Shown here: in pieces, positions 24,777 through 36,310 of the stretch
Position numbering within the stretch: the first letter of the stretch is position 1
Layout of the letters: each line of letters starts with the position of its first letter
Assembly: GCF_030272615.1 (NCBI RefSeq)
Contig: NC_081406.1
Span: 403,839,439 to 403,903,438, forward strand
Direction: 5' to 3'
Length of the DNA: 64,000 bases
Source: Cryptomeria japonica
Lineage: Eukaryota; Streptophyta; Pinopsida; Cupressales; Cupressaceae
Notes under the pieces: generated by a model
The model's database searches: none
What the model was told of the DNA's origin: nothing
What the model saw: the letters and a program-made list of their open reading frames with translations, nothing else
Translations under genes and position numbers: made by a program

Positions 24777-27692
24777 ATGGGGAGTAGTAGTCGTCGGAAG
24801 TCTAAATGCAAAAGAAAGATTTCAAATGACCAAAGAGATAGAGAAGGTCATAGGAGAAGAAGACAAGGTATGTTATATTGCTAATGTTACTTCAAGTGAA
24901 GAGGAAATTGAATTTGAAAATATTGAGAAAGTTATTAAAAATGAAAATGTAGATTTTGAAAGTGAAAATGTTGAACATGTTGAAAATGTTGAAAGTTATA
25001 ATGAAAATACTCAACATGATGTGAGAATGGAAAGTGAAAATTTGGGAGTTGACAATAAAGGTGTCCATAATATTGGTGTACATATGAATTTTTTTTCATT
25101 GGAGGTGAAAATGTAGAAAATTTTGACATAGGAGGTGAACATGTGGAAATTTTTGACATTCAAGGTGAAAATGTGAAAAACTTTAACATTCAAGGTGGAA
25201 TTGCTCAACCAAGTGAATAATATGTAAAACCTAATTATTTTAGAAATGAAGACCCTCTCATGGATGAAAGAAAAATTCCAAATCTAAGACCTTCAAGAAC
25301 CCCAAAATGGTTACTTGAAATTGATGAGAACATTATTGCAAATCTTGAAGGCAAGAGGTCAACAAGAGTCATTCGATTGTGGGGTACACAACTTTTCGAC
25401 CACAATTTTAGCAATAAGACATTGATTGAGCAATGGCAAATTTTTGTCCAATTGCTAAAGATGATAAAGATGAGACCATTTCTAAACAAATTGAAGATTC
25501 ATATGAACAAGAAGATGGAGAGAAATTCTAATATTGCCAAAAATCTATTTGATGCTCAGAATTCTATTGTAAAGAATACCAAGGAAAGAGATAAGAGAGC
25601 CACTCGAAGAGTGGTTACAACCTCCTTAGTAAGCCATCAATTGAGGAAGGCTCATCAAATGAGACAAAATTGTGTTGATTTGAATATAAACTGTAAAACT
25701 TTGAATAAAGCACTTGCACGAAGACAAAGACTTGACAAACCACTTCAACATGATACATGGGCTTTTGGTGGGAGGCTTCCACGTGTTGATAGAAAGTTGA
25801 CTAACAATGTGAAGGAGGTGATTGAACAATTTTGGCACTCTAATTCAAGAGTATCATCCAATGTAAAGGACATTTTGAAATTAAGAATTGGCAACCGAGA
25901 CTGCACACCACATCCCAAACATTTCTTGGAATCAAGCCAAACAATATTGTACAGAACTTTTTGTGAAGTACATCCAACTTTGCAAATATCACAAAGGGCC
26001 TTTGAATCTTTGAAGTCATTTTATTGTGTACCTCTTAAGATTCGTAATACTTGTTGTTGCAAGTACCATGTGGAGTTTTCAATGTACCATGAACTTTTAT
26101 GCCATATTCATTCTATGATGCATACTAATGAGATGTTGCAGGAGTGTGGTGCAATGCTATTTCAGAGATCATCAAGAGACTTGCAAGATCTATTTTTATT
26201 CCCTAGAGATGATGGCTGCTATTTCTATAGAAATGATTATTTGATTGAGAAGTTCTCACAATGTGGTGAGTTGTCAAAGTTTGTTTCATGTTTTCATGAG
26301 GGCAACGAACACAAGTTTGGAAATAATTATGTTGAGAAACAAAGATATGAGACAATGAAATATACTTTGAAGAGTGGAGGTGAAGGTTCTAGATGCGAAT
26401 TAGTCTCAAGAGAAGTGAGTATTACTGATTTTATTTTGGATTTTAAGGAAAATATTTTCTACAAGTATGCAAGGCACACCCATAGGTCTCAATGGTTGGA
26501 TCAATAGTTCAGGATGTGTAAGAAATCTTTCCCGATTAGCATTATTGTATCAGTGGTTGATTTTGCAGAGAACTATACATTGCAACCACATAATGAGGTA
26601 CAGTCTCAGTACTACAATTCAATCCAGATTCCTATTTTTGTTCACATTACATATAGACATGCTCTTGATAGTACAGAAGAGGATAGGAAGATAATCAGGG
26701 AGTATCATTTTTATATGAGTGATGATAGATCACACTCCTCCGAGTATGTGCAACATTCTTTTGAGATTTTTTTTGAGTTCTTGCATGATAAAGATATTGC
26801 AATTGATCAACATAACATATGGTCAGATACCTCATATTTGGTGTTTTTTTGAGGTAGGGCATGGGAAGGGGGAGCATGATGGAGCAAGTGCATGTTTGAA
26901 GAGAGCTCTAGTTAAGGAGCAATTGAGGATTTCAGGTGCAAATTTCTCTGATGCACGTTCTATTGTTGATTGGTGTAGTTCAACATTGTCACATGGAGGT
27001 ACTCTTGATTCAGTAGTGACAATATTCTTTTGGTTGGTTGAGGAGGGCACAATGGGATACAGATTGGATTGTCAAATAATTAAAGATTCTTCAAAGATAC
27101 ATTCATTTATTAGCTCAGATGCAAGTACATGGACCATTTGGATAGGAGCGTTGGCTTGTTTTTATCAGAGTTGTGTTTAGTGTGATTGGGATCAGTGCGA
27201 GTCAAGTGAGTGGGTTGATACATGGGTTCCCTAATATCTAACTCCTTTATATCAAACAATATCCTTGTCAAATGATGACATGGAAAATTCACTTGAGTAT
27301 GACCATCAACCAAGACATATTTTTGCAGTTGTTGCAGCGCAAGGGAATGAAGAGAGATTAGAATATTGGTTGGCACGATGTGTACAGAGAAAACAAAAGC
27401 TAACACAACCAGTGATTGATTATGATGGGCTCACATATCCTACAGGTTTAGTTGTTGTTGTAGGAACTTGGTTGTGAACATACATGATTAGAAAGAATGG
27501 CATACTTTCTTTTGAAGACTATGAGAGACACAAAACCATTCTCATGTATTCACACCTTATTATAGCTACAAATGTCAAGTTGTTGAAGCATCAAGAAAAA
27601 CCAAAGACCTATGGAAAGTCACTATTGCTGATCATGAAACAATACCAGATACTCTTAAGAAAAGAGATGACCCTTCAGGCATACTTGAGTAG
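24777..27692 (+). pseudogene. transposase-like gene with DFAENY / GHGKGEHDG motifs, broken
   Basis: A basic start (MGSSSRRKSKCKRK, 24,777) runs to a good splice donor, CAAG|GTATGT. An acidic Asn/Glu-rich part follows (24,826-25,116) with a 14-residue repeat around GGENVENFDI (25,095-25,180). The main frame at 25,260-26,507 contains a Cys-containing stretch with CCCKYHVEF and YHELLCHIHSM. Next come VVDFAENYTLQPHNEVQSQ (about 26,550), IWSD (about 26,820) and FFEVGHGKGEHDGASACLKR (about 26,850). The C-terminal part has EERLEYWLARCVQ and GSVVVVGTWL-like sequence, ending DTLKKRDDPSGILE. From memory, DFAENY...SD...GHGKG.DG is a DDE-type arrangement in uncharacterised transposase-like proteins of animals. 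Defects: shifts at T-runs (25,088; 26,845), stops at 25,218, 26,505 and 27,178, and an apparently shortened SD-to-FFE interval. Confidence 0.6.
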
Positions 27693-28974
27693 TAGGTCTT
27701 TAATGGTGCCTTATTTTTTTTATCATGCATTTCATTTCAAACAATAATCATAAAACCTTAATGTTCAAGTTTGTTACATGTATATTAAGGATGTGTTCAA
27801 AATGCAGGTCTATTGATGAACATTTTTTTTGGCAACACAATTTTTGCATGAACATAGCGGGTACACTTGATATAATTTGAAGGGATGTATTTTTGCAACA
27901 TGTTTTATTATCATACATTTAATGAGCTTGACAATTTTTGTTATTAGACAACACTATTTGACAATTTTTTAGGATATAATTATCCTCATGCAAGTCTTTT
28001 TGATGATATACAACACTATCGCATTATGATTTTTGCATCAACATAGTGGGTTCTCTTGATATAATTTGAAGGGACATATTTTTATGGTATATAATCCCAC
28101 CTTTTCATTTATTATCATGCATTTCAGTTGAGGAGCCTTTATGTTCATGCATACATTTTATGTGTAGACTAACAATTCTTAAAAATAAAGGTTCATGCTA
28201 GATCATTCACCATTGACTAGTTTACTCTTGGTGATAGTACATATTCCTTTGTGCATTAATGAGATTAAATTTTGTGCATAAACACTAAGTCGGACTTTGT
28301 CAATGTGATTAAATTTTGTAAACTTTCACACACTATGTCAAGTGAATGTATTTCCATTTAGAAATGACAATATCTACCATTGTCTTCAACCATGCAGAGA
28401 AATGCAGTGAGAAGGGCTTTAATCAACATACATCTTTCTTCAAAGTTATGCTTGTAGACTTTGTAGAGAAACTGGTAAGTTTCATAATTATACAATCTTG
28501 TACGTCTTAAAAATGTTTCAAATGATCTATTTATAATTTGACAAAATAATTTGTATTAAGTGTTAGAATTTATTTCTTGTAGCACATTCATTTCGCATAA
28601 AAAAGGTTGCTTATTTTGGTCTTCATTTATATGTAGGCATTGTTGTACGTAAGCTTTTCTCTTAGGACATGAGGATGTATGATGCAAATGAAGAGGGATG
28701 TTTTTTTTATATATGGATGTGAATTTATGTAACTTTGTTACGATGATATACGATGTCCATGAGAAAACTGGTTTAGTTATATTGATGATATACAATGTAT
28801 ATGTACATGAGTACATTGGTCTAGTATTGATAATGATAAAGAATCATGTTTGCATATTCGTTCATGGATGTCACATGCAAGTTTAATGGTAATTATGTGT
28901 ATACAATACATGGAAATATTGATGATCATTATGTGTCTACAGTGTAATGCTTGTCTATCTATATTTTTTCATTC
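27693..28974. other. AT-rich DNA downstream of the transposase-like gene
   Basis: No domain is recognised. A TTTGCATSAACATAGYGGGT phrase followed by CTTGATATAATTTGAAGGGA occurs twice (about 27,843 and 28,033), so part of it is an internal direct repeat with a spacing of about 190 bases. It could be the 3' part of the transposon, but no terminal repeat was found. Confidence 0.4.
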
Positions 28975-30715
28975 AATGAGACTGATGGATTTTTTGTCAA
29001 GTGAAAAAATGTTGCCCTAATAAAATCATAGGGAAACTTGAAAAACCAAGATAGGATTTTGTAGGGACCCCTCTCATGGCCCCGTAGGTTCAAACAGATT
29101 GTTCACATGTGCCACGGATTCCAAGTTAGGGACCATCAAAGTTTGACAATTTTTAGCACTTAGGGTGCTCAAGGGACGACGTCGGTAGGGTATGACCCTG
29201 AGCATTCGACCGAGTGGGGGTGGGGGGGGGAAATAGGAGCATGCATAGGGTAATAATGTCTAACTGGACATGTCAAAACCAACAGTTCATGATCATGACG
29301 AGCATAACAAGAAATTGGCCACGCGACAACATTTGATTGAATGAGACTGATGATTTTTTGCTAACTGAAAAAAATGCTGCCCTAATAAAACCATAGGGAA
29401 TCTTAAAAACCCAATATTTTTTTTTGTAGGGACCCCTCTCATGGCCCCGTAGATTCAAACGGATCGTTCACAAGTGCCATAGATTCTGAGTTAGGGCTAG
29501 TCAAAGTTTGACAGTTTTTAGCACTTAGGGTACTCAAGGGATGACACTGGTAGGGGGGGAAATAGGAGAATATATAGGGTAATGATGCCTAACTAGACAT
29601 GTTGGAATTGATGGTTCATGATCACAATGAGAAAAATGAGAAATTGGCCATGCGACAACATTTGATTGAATAAGATGATGATTTTTTTGCCAACTGAAAA
29701 AATGTTGCCCTAATAAAACCGTAGGGAATCTTGAAAAAATGAGATAGTATTTTGTAGGGACCTCTCTCATGGCTCCATAGGTTCAAACGAAATGTTCACA
29801 AGTGCCATAGATTCTGATTTAGGGCCTGACAAAGTTTGACAATTTTTAGCACTTAGGGTGCTCAAGGGATGATGTCAGTAGGGTTGACCCCGAGTGTTCG
29901 ATAGAGTGGGGGGGGAAAAATAGGAGAATGCATAGGGTAATAATGCCTAACTAGACATGTTGAAATTGATGGTTCATGATCATGACGAGCAGAATGAGAA
30001 AATGACCATGTGACAACATTTGATTGAATGAGATTGACGATTATTTTGCCAACTGAAAAAATGTTGCCCTAATAAAACCATAGGGAATCTTAAAAAAATA
30101 AAGATAGGCTTTTGTAGGGACCCCTCTCATGGCCTCATAGGTTCAAATGGATCATTTGCAGATGCAATGGATTTCGAGTTAGGGCCCGCCAAAGTTTGAT
30201 AATTTTTAGTACTTAGGGTGCTCAAGGGACTACATCGGTAGGGTATGACCCCGAGCGTTCGACTGAGTGGGGGGGTCAAAATAGGAGCATGAATAGGGTA
30301 ATAATGGCTAACTGGTCATTTTGGAACTAACACTTTGTGATCACGACAAGCAGAATGAGAAATTGGCCACGCGACAACATTTGATTGAATGAGACTGACA
30401 ATTTTTTTGCTAACTGAAAAAATGCTGCCCTAATAAAACCATAGGGAATCTTGAAAAACTGAGATAGTCTTTTGTGAGGGCCCCTCTCATTGACCCATTG
30501 GTTCAAATGGATCATTCACAGGTACCACAGATTCTGAGTTAGGGCCCATCAAAGTTTGATAATTTTTAGCACCTAGGGTGCTCAAGGGATGACGTCGGTA
30601 GGGTATGACCCCGAGCGTTCAATCGAGTGGGGGGAGGAATAGGAGCATGCATAGGGTAAGAATGACTAACTGGACATGTTAGAACTAACGATTTGTGATC
30701 ACGACGAGCAGAACA
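28975..30715. repeat. tandem repeat, five copies of a ~360-bp unit
   Basis: The unit starts AATGAGACTGATGATTTTTTG and includes CCCCTCTCATGGCCCCGTAG, TTTGACAATTTTTAGCACTT, GGTATGACCCCGAGCGTTCG and GCGACAACATTTGATTGAAT. Starts are at about 28,975, 29,340, 29,669, 30,027 and 30,388. Copy 2 is shorter (329) because it lacks the GTATGACCCCGAGCG segment. A run of G (about eight) occurs in every copy. Short minus-strand frames recurring in each copy (29,273-29,458; 29,534-29,770; 30,327-30,515) are shadows of the repeat. Confidence 0.93.
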
Positions 30716-31210
30716 ATCTTGAGCAATTTTTCCAATATGTGTAACCTATGACTAGACATAACAAATATTGGTCTAGATGACCTTATTACATAAAAAATGA
30801 TTATATTTCACCTTATTTATATTGATAATCCATCAAAACACTTATCTTCCAAATTCGACCTCGTGGAGGCCTGATGAGCAAGGAGGTCATTAAATTTGGT
30901 GAATTTGCCAAAGGCAACCAAATTTAAACACTTACAATTTAGATGAAATGAATTATATATAATCTGAAGATTATACAAACAACACTTACAATGAAATGAA
31001 AGGAATTGTATTGTTCATTAAATAACCATTATTAACCATTGTTAATTATTGGATTGAAGATTAAAGTTTTCCATGATAACACCATGCACACATGAGCAAC
31101 AATTCATATGATCAAATATTAACTTCTGTATATATGAAAATGTCAAATGATTACAAGTGTATGTCCATACATAAATATGGCATAAACATCAACTCAAACA
31201 AAATGTATTT
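30716..31210. other. unassigned AT-rich DNA
   Basis: I find no gene, repeat or RNA signal in this interval apart from short AT-rich runs. Confidence 0.4.
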
Positions 31211-31492
31211 CTATATACGTGAATGTATGTCCATATACAAAATATACATACCAACTAGACATGTAAGCATCCCAAAACTATCTATAACATCATAAGCTAT
31301 TGATGGGTCATCAAAATCGATCTTCACCGCACTGCTCGGCTCTGAAGGATCCTAGACAAGAAAAAACAAACAACGATTAAGATTAGTTATATTATATAAA
31401 TCACATTCTAAAAGATAACATAAAAATGAACTATAATTGAACTATTCTTGTTTACCTCATCTCCACATTTTTTCTTCGGCTTTGGAGGACTC
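31211..31492 (-). pseudogene. possible two-exon fragment of a plant gene, unidentified
   Basis: On the minus strand, frame KSPPKPKKKCGDE (31,492-31,456) ends at a donor GAG|GTAAAC. A 104-base intron (31,455-31,352) has a pyrimidine-rich 3' end, TTTTTTCTTGTCTAG. The frame resumes in phase with DPSEPSSAVKIDFDDPSIAY and reaches a stop at 31,213-31,211. The first exon is cut off where the gypsy integrase begins (about 31,493), so the 5' part is missing. The fragment is basic then acidic, without a domain I can name. It could be a chance pattern or transposon sequence. Confidence 0.3.
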
Positions 31493-31685
31493 TTGTGCAA
31501 GGATCAAATCCCAACTTTTGGTTTTATCTCCCACTAAACATCTCAACAAATCTCCCAATCTTCGGTTAACAACTTTTGTCTATCCATCAATCTATGGATG
31601 AAAAGTAGAATTGAACTTCAAATTTGTCTTCATCTTCTTCCAAAGTGTTCTCCAAAAATAGCCAACAAACTTAGTGTCTCTATCT
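31493..31685 (-). pseudogene. Ty3/gypsy integrase, downstream fragment
   Basis: Read on the minus strand it gives [20 protein letters not shown], a stop in place of Gln in FHP-IDGQTKVVNRRLG, then LLRCLVGDKTKSWDLILAQ. This is the second half of the gypsy integrase core, carrying the SDRD and TDGQTE-like motifs. It continues exactly where the fragment at 44,032 stops (…LHGLPKSI | VSDRD). After LILAQ the gypsy similarity ends, so the integrase C-terminus and the 3' LTR are missing. Confidence 0.9.
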
Positions 31686-31690
31686 GAAAC

Positions 31691-32858
31691 TGTGTTTACT
31701 TGAATTTCATCCTCAGAATGTTACCTGCAACAAGTTAGTTTCACAAAATACTAATGGAAATGCTATAGGAAATCCAAACTCAACCAATGAAATTGCATGA
31801 AATACATATGAAATAAAATATTAATATTACCTTCATGACTTATGTCTCATTGTGTCCTAACTCCACTATTCCTAGTTGTAGATGGTGTGCTCTCAGATAA
31901 TGCATTGATAACTTCCAAGATGGCATATGAAGAATGGAATGATAACTTGTAGCTAACTGATACTATGATATGCAATTCTACATGATTTTGCTAAAATGAT
32001 TATGCTAAATGATATTATATGATAATTGCTATTTTCTATTTCTATTTGCTTCAAAAACTCACAGATGCATATGATTGATTGGAAGACCAACTCTCTCTCA
32101 ACTGAAGCTCTTGATTTTATAGACCTTGAGAGGATTAGATGATGTCGCTTAGATCAACGGTCATGATCAGATCTATAGATTTGGATGGCTGTGAGAAAAG
32201 GTGATGGTTGAGAGAAAGGGGGAAGGAGAAGATAAGTGTCACTCATCTTACCTTGAGTGGGTTGCTGACTGAGGGAATCTAGGGATGGTTGGAGGAAATC
32301 TAGGCATGAGAGGACAAGTGGACTCAAGTCCTTCCTAAGATGTAGGGGGTGTTGGAGAGAATATAGAAAATGGTTATGAAATATGTGTACATACACAATA
32401 TTCATTAAATTTGGTGGTTGAAGATAAATGATAAATTAATATTTAAGAAATATTAATTTCTTTAGCCAGATGTTTGATGAGTTGGCAAAGGGAAGATGAA
32501 GTGGAGATGGAAGGTGAGTTGGAAAACAAAGATTAAATAATTTAAGAAATCATTTAATATTTGAGACTATAGGATAGGAGAATAATTATTAAATATTAGA
32601 TATTTAATTGTTTGAAGAGGATAATTAAATATTAGATATTTAATTTACTTGGTTAAAAGAATAATTAAATATTAGATTTTTAATTAATTAGAAGAATAGG
32701 ATAGATGAATTAATTAATAAAATATTAATTAATAGAAAGACATGAAAAATGAATTAAATAATTAATCTTTTCAAATTAACTATTTAATAGAAGAATAATT
32801 ATTAAATAAATATAAAATATTTATTTAATTGCTCATAGCCAATTTTTATGTGCATACA
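31691..32858 (-). repeat. LTR of the 12.3-kb element (3' LTR), 1,168 bp
   Basis: It begins TGTGTTTACTTGAATTTC and ends TGTGCATACA, so both ends carry TG..CA. It is nearly identical to 42,900-44,026, with single-base differences and small indels. The right third is AT-rich with repeats of ATAATTAAATATTAGATATT (32,600-32,700). Confidence 0.93.
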
Positions 32859-33369
32859 TTTTGCCCCTCTTTGAAATAATGTCAAGACAACATTTTTTCA
32901 AAGATTAAATCAAGTCTCGATAGTGTGCCTGGCGAAGATAAAAAATCCTGATTCTGTGCCCCCTCAGGAGATTGATCGTGAAATTGTTGAAAATTCTTGT
33001 TTGAACGATTGATCTCATGATAATTGATAAAAATTAAGTCAATTAAATTCATTTGGAAAAAAAAATTAAATTGCCCCATTGAAATTAATTAATCTTCAAA
33101 TAGTAAATATAAAATTAACCAAGGTTAATTTTAATTTCATTGTTATCCTTGTCAGCTTGTGGAGAAAATATTCTTGCTGAGGTGGTGAAATGGTGATTTC
33201 CACGGAGAACCATCATTTTGAGCACGTTCAACGATATCAGTGACCTGTCAAGTATGGGTATCCGGTATGTATCTTATCCCGAGCTTTGTTTTCAAGTTTT
33301 CGTGCAAATTTTCATGTTTTTCATGCGTTTTTTTTAATTTTCAAAAAAAAATTGTGATTTTTTTGGCAT

Positions 33370-33700
33370 TAGGTTAGCGCTTTTGTAATTTGTTTTAGCG
33401 TATATGCAGTTAGGATTAGTGCAAATGCATACATTAGCGCATATGCTCTTTTTCTTAGCGCATATCTTAAGAATGTTAGCGCTTTTGCATAGGATAACGC
33501 AAACGATTCATTTGTTAGTGCTTTTGCTCAATAAAATAGCACTTTTGCATGGGTTTGCGCAAATATCTTTATATTTAGCACATTTGTTTAAAAGAATAGC
33601 GCATATGCTCAAGTTTAGCGCAAATGCTTTTAGATCTAGTGCATTTGCTATAGTTTAGCACAAATGCTCAATAGGATAGCGCTTTTGCTCAAATTTGATG
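33370..33700. repeat. cluster of TTAGCGC-NNNN-GC motifs (left cluster)
   Basis: About a dozen dispersed copies of TTAGCGCTTTTGC, TTAGCGCATATGC or TTAGCGCAAATGC occur in 330 bases, spaced about 20-30 bases apart. The core GCGC is followed by a variable A/T tetramer and GC. The reverse complement of the same motif clusters at 42,575-42,800, at the other end of the element's internal region. The open frame at 33,404-33,658 is a product of the repeat. Confidence 0.85.
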
Positions 33701-33779
33701 TTTTTGATAAGTGCAAAGGTTTAAAAATCACTTTGATGATTAGATTTAATATGTTTAATACGCATTGATGATGAAATAG

Positions 33780-34155
33780 GGACTTGATTGAGTGATGTGT
33801 GCTTGATAGATTGATTGATAGTTTTGATTGCTGGATTGATTGATAGGATTTCTTTGATTAGCTTGATTGATAGATTTCTTTGATTAGCTTGAGTGATAGA
33901 GTAGCTTTGATTAGCTTGAGTGATAGAGTAGCTCTAAGAAACCAATTTAGTTTCTAATGTAAGAGCTTAGCAGAGTTTTGAGTGAACTCAGTGATTGATA
34001 GAAAACCATGATTGATAGGTTTTAAAATGTTTTGATAGCGTAAGTTGCTTCAATTTGATTTGATAGATAGATAGATGATGATTGCTTCAGTTTGATTTGA
34101 TAGATAGATAGATGATGATTGTTTCAGTTTAATTTGATAGATAGATAGACGATGA
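33780..34155. repeat. short tandem repeats upstream of the PMD frame (27-30 bp and 37 bp)
   Basis: First come repeats of TTTGATTAGCTTGAGTGATA (about 33,850-33,930). Then three copies of a 37-base unit, GCTTCAGTTTGATTTGATAG plus ATAGATAGATGATGATT, start at about 34,047, 34,084 and 34,121. They end where the PMD frame opens. Confidence 0.85.
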
Positions 34156-36310
34156 TTGCTGGATTTCTCTTGAAAAATAGGAGAAACTTGATGTTCTCCA
34201 GTGTCGGGAGAAATTACCGACAGTACGTCATTTAGTTCCAGAGTTGACACAAGCTGAGATTAGACATATAGATTCATGTGGTTTACACCATTTATTGTAT
34301 ATGCCTGAGATTACACATAAAAGAGGATTATTGATGGCATTAGCTGAGAGATGGCACAGCAAGCATAACACTTTCCACCTACCTATGGGTGAGATTAGTG
34401 TGACTCTTGAGTATGTATATAGGATTCTGCACATCCCAGTGACTGGCGAGCTAGTGCAGTATGATTTTTCAAGATTGGGTTGGGACAGAGGCTTGCAGAG
34501 TCATGTTTGCTGATGAGAGCATTGGTAGAGGATAGATCCAATGGGTTGATATGGTGATGTATTACGAGGCTCTTCCCGTTATTCTTGCTGGTCTGATTGG
34601 AGGATTTATATGTCTTGATAGGAGATCATGAGGTTTTTCCACTGGTTGGGGTGAGATTCTCCTAAGTATGATGCAACATTGTACTCAATATGCTTGGTGT
34701 GTTTGCATGCTTTCACATTTATATCATGATCTTCATCAGGTGGTGTATGATGAGAGTGCGAGTTTGTTTATAGGATGCACTGTATTGCAGATCTGGTGTT
34801 GGGAGCACATTCCTATTACTCGGCCTATCCATCATATAGTTCGGGGAGAGAGGCAGCCATATGTGTATTTTTATTCAGGCATTCTTACTCAGCATAAGCT
34901 GGGTAAGATGAAGTATTTGCGCTGGGTGCTTGATTCATTGGATACCATTACTTGGAGACCATATCTTGATTGTGAGCCATGGATAGATGATGCACAAACA
35001 TTACCATTTATTATGCAGAGTAGATATCTCATTGGTCGAACTCCTTATATTGTTGAGCGGTAGTTGATTGGTCACATTCTGAGACAGTTTGGTATCATCC
35101 AGCCTATGCCTACTTGTGTGATGATATATTCTTGGTGGTACAGAGATAGGCGAGATTGGGGACCTTCTTTGTCATTTGAGATTGCTCGTGTAGAGTTTGT
35201 TCCTACTTCGAGAGTGGCTTATTATATGAGATTGCACATTCTTGATCCTGGGGTTACTGCAGATTATGCTCAGTACATATTAGCCCATCCATTTCCTCAC
35301 ATTACTGATCCAACAGATCCTCCTCCCAGCTCAGGAGATGAGGACGATGATTCAGATGATCTAGTTGTTAGGAGATGGAGACAGAGACGAGAGCTCAAAG
35401 CTTCTCATGAGGCTGGGGGAGGTGATGATGAGGGTGGGGATGGAGGTGGTGGTGGTAGGAGACCTAGACAGAGAGGAGGTCACCTAAGAGTCCATGGAGG
35501 ACCGTTTGGACCGACTGGTAGGATTGAAGAGCACATCCTATGGGTGGGAGAGATGTTGGATGGATTGGGAGGGAGCATGGTAGGGTAGGTATGAGATCAC
35601 CAAGAGGGTTTCCATTGACGGGAGGTAGGGTGACTAGACTGGATGGGGGTTACGAGAGAGGCATTGATTTTGGATAGATTCAGTCAGACCCTAGGGTTAT
35701 TACAGTGCATGGTGGAGATGATGAGGATCCTCAGGATCATGTTCCCCTAATTAGACAATAGGTTCAGAGAGTTACTCAGACTAAGATTCTAGCAGTTGGA
35801 CAGGGTCGTGGTGAGGGGATTGGGGTTCATGGACCTCAGTAGGATTTACCAGAGAAGGATGCACCAGTACATGATATGCCAGAGCAGGATGCACCAGAGC
35901 ATGATGTGCCAGGGAAGGATACCATAGATAGTTTGAGAGCACAGATTGATCAGCTTCAAGTACAGGTGTAGACTCTTATGACTGAGCAGGATAGAGTTGT
36001 TAGGAAATGGTAGGATACTCAGGGCCTTCTTGATCATATTTAGTAGGTTGGATTGGGTACTCTCTCAGCTGACACTGTTAGAGAATTAGTTTGGGCTGGG
36101 AAGGATACTTCCCACTGGCGATGACGATATGAGGAGGTAGTTGCAGAGAGCCAGAGAGCAAGTAGTTATCATACTATCGTGTTGATGGATACTAGAAGTG
36201 GTGGGGTCATGGGACCTCCTTAGAGGAGTGGTGAGCATGGGAGACAGGCATCTGGAGGATCTTCTCGCCCACACAGAGATGGACAAAGTCAGGTAGTAGT
36301 GGTATAGGAC
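34145..36310 (+). pseudogene. plant mobile domain (PMD, aminotransferase-like) gene, broken
   Basis: The frame opens around ISLEK and carries PMD (PF10536) hallmarks: FHLPMGEISVTLEYVYRIL and ITGELV-like HIPVTGELVQYD (34,373-34,460), LGKMKYLRWVLDSLDTITWR (about 34,900), and ILRQFGIIQPMP (about 35,076). The part after 35,330 is acidic then Gly/Arg-rich (SSGDEDDDSDD, GGGGGRRPRQRGG). A Gln-rich coiled-coil-like tail follows around IDSLRAQIDQLQVQV. PMD proteins occur as host silencing-related factors (MAIN/MAIL1 family) and inside retrotransposons; here it lies within, and antisense to, the 12.3-kb element. Shifts occur near 34,500 and 35,587. Internal stops are TAG or TGA. The start codon is uncertain. 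Confidence 0.82.

Noticed and set aside
33404-33658. 84-codon hydrophobic protein
   Set aside because: The frame reads the TTAGCGC motif cluster and has no independent support.
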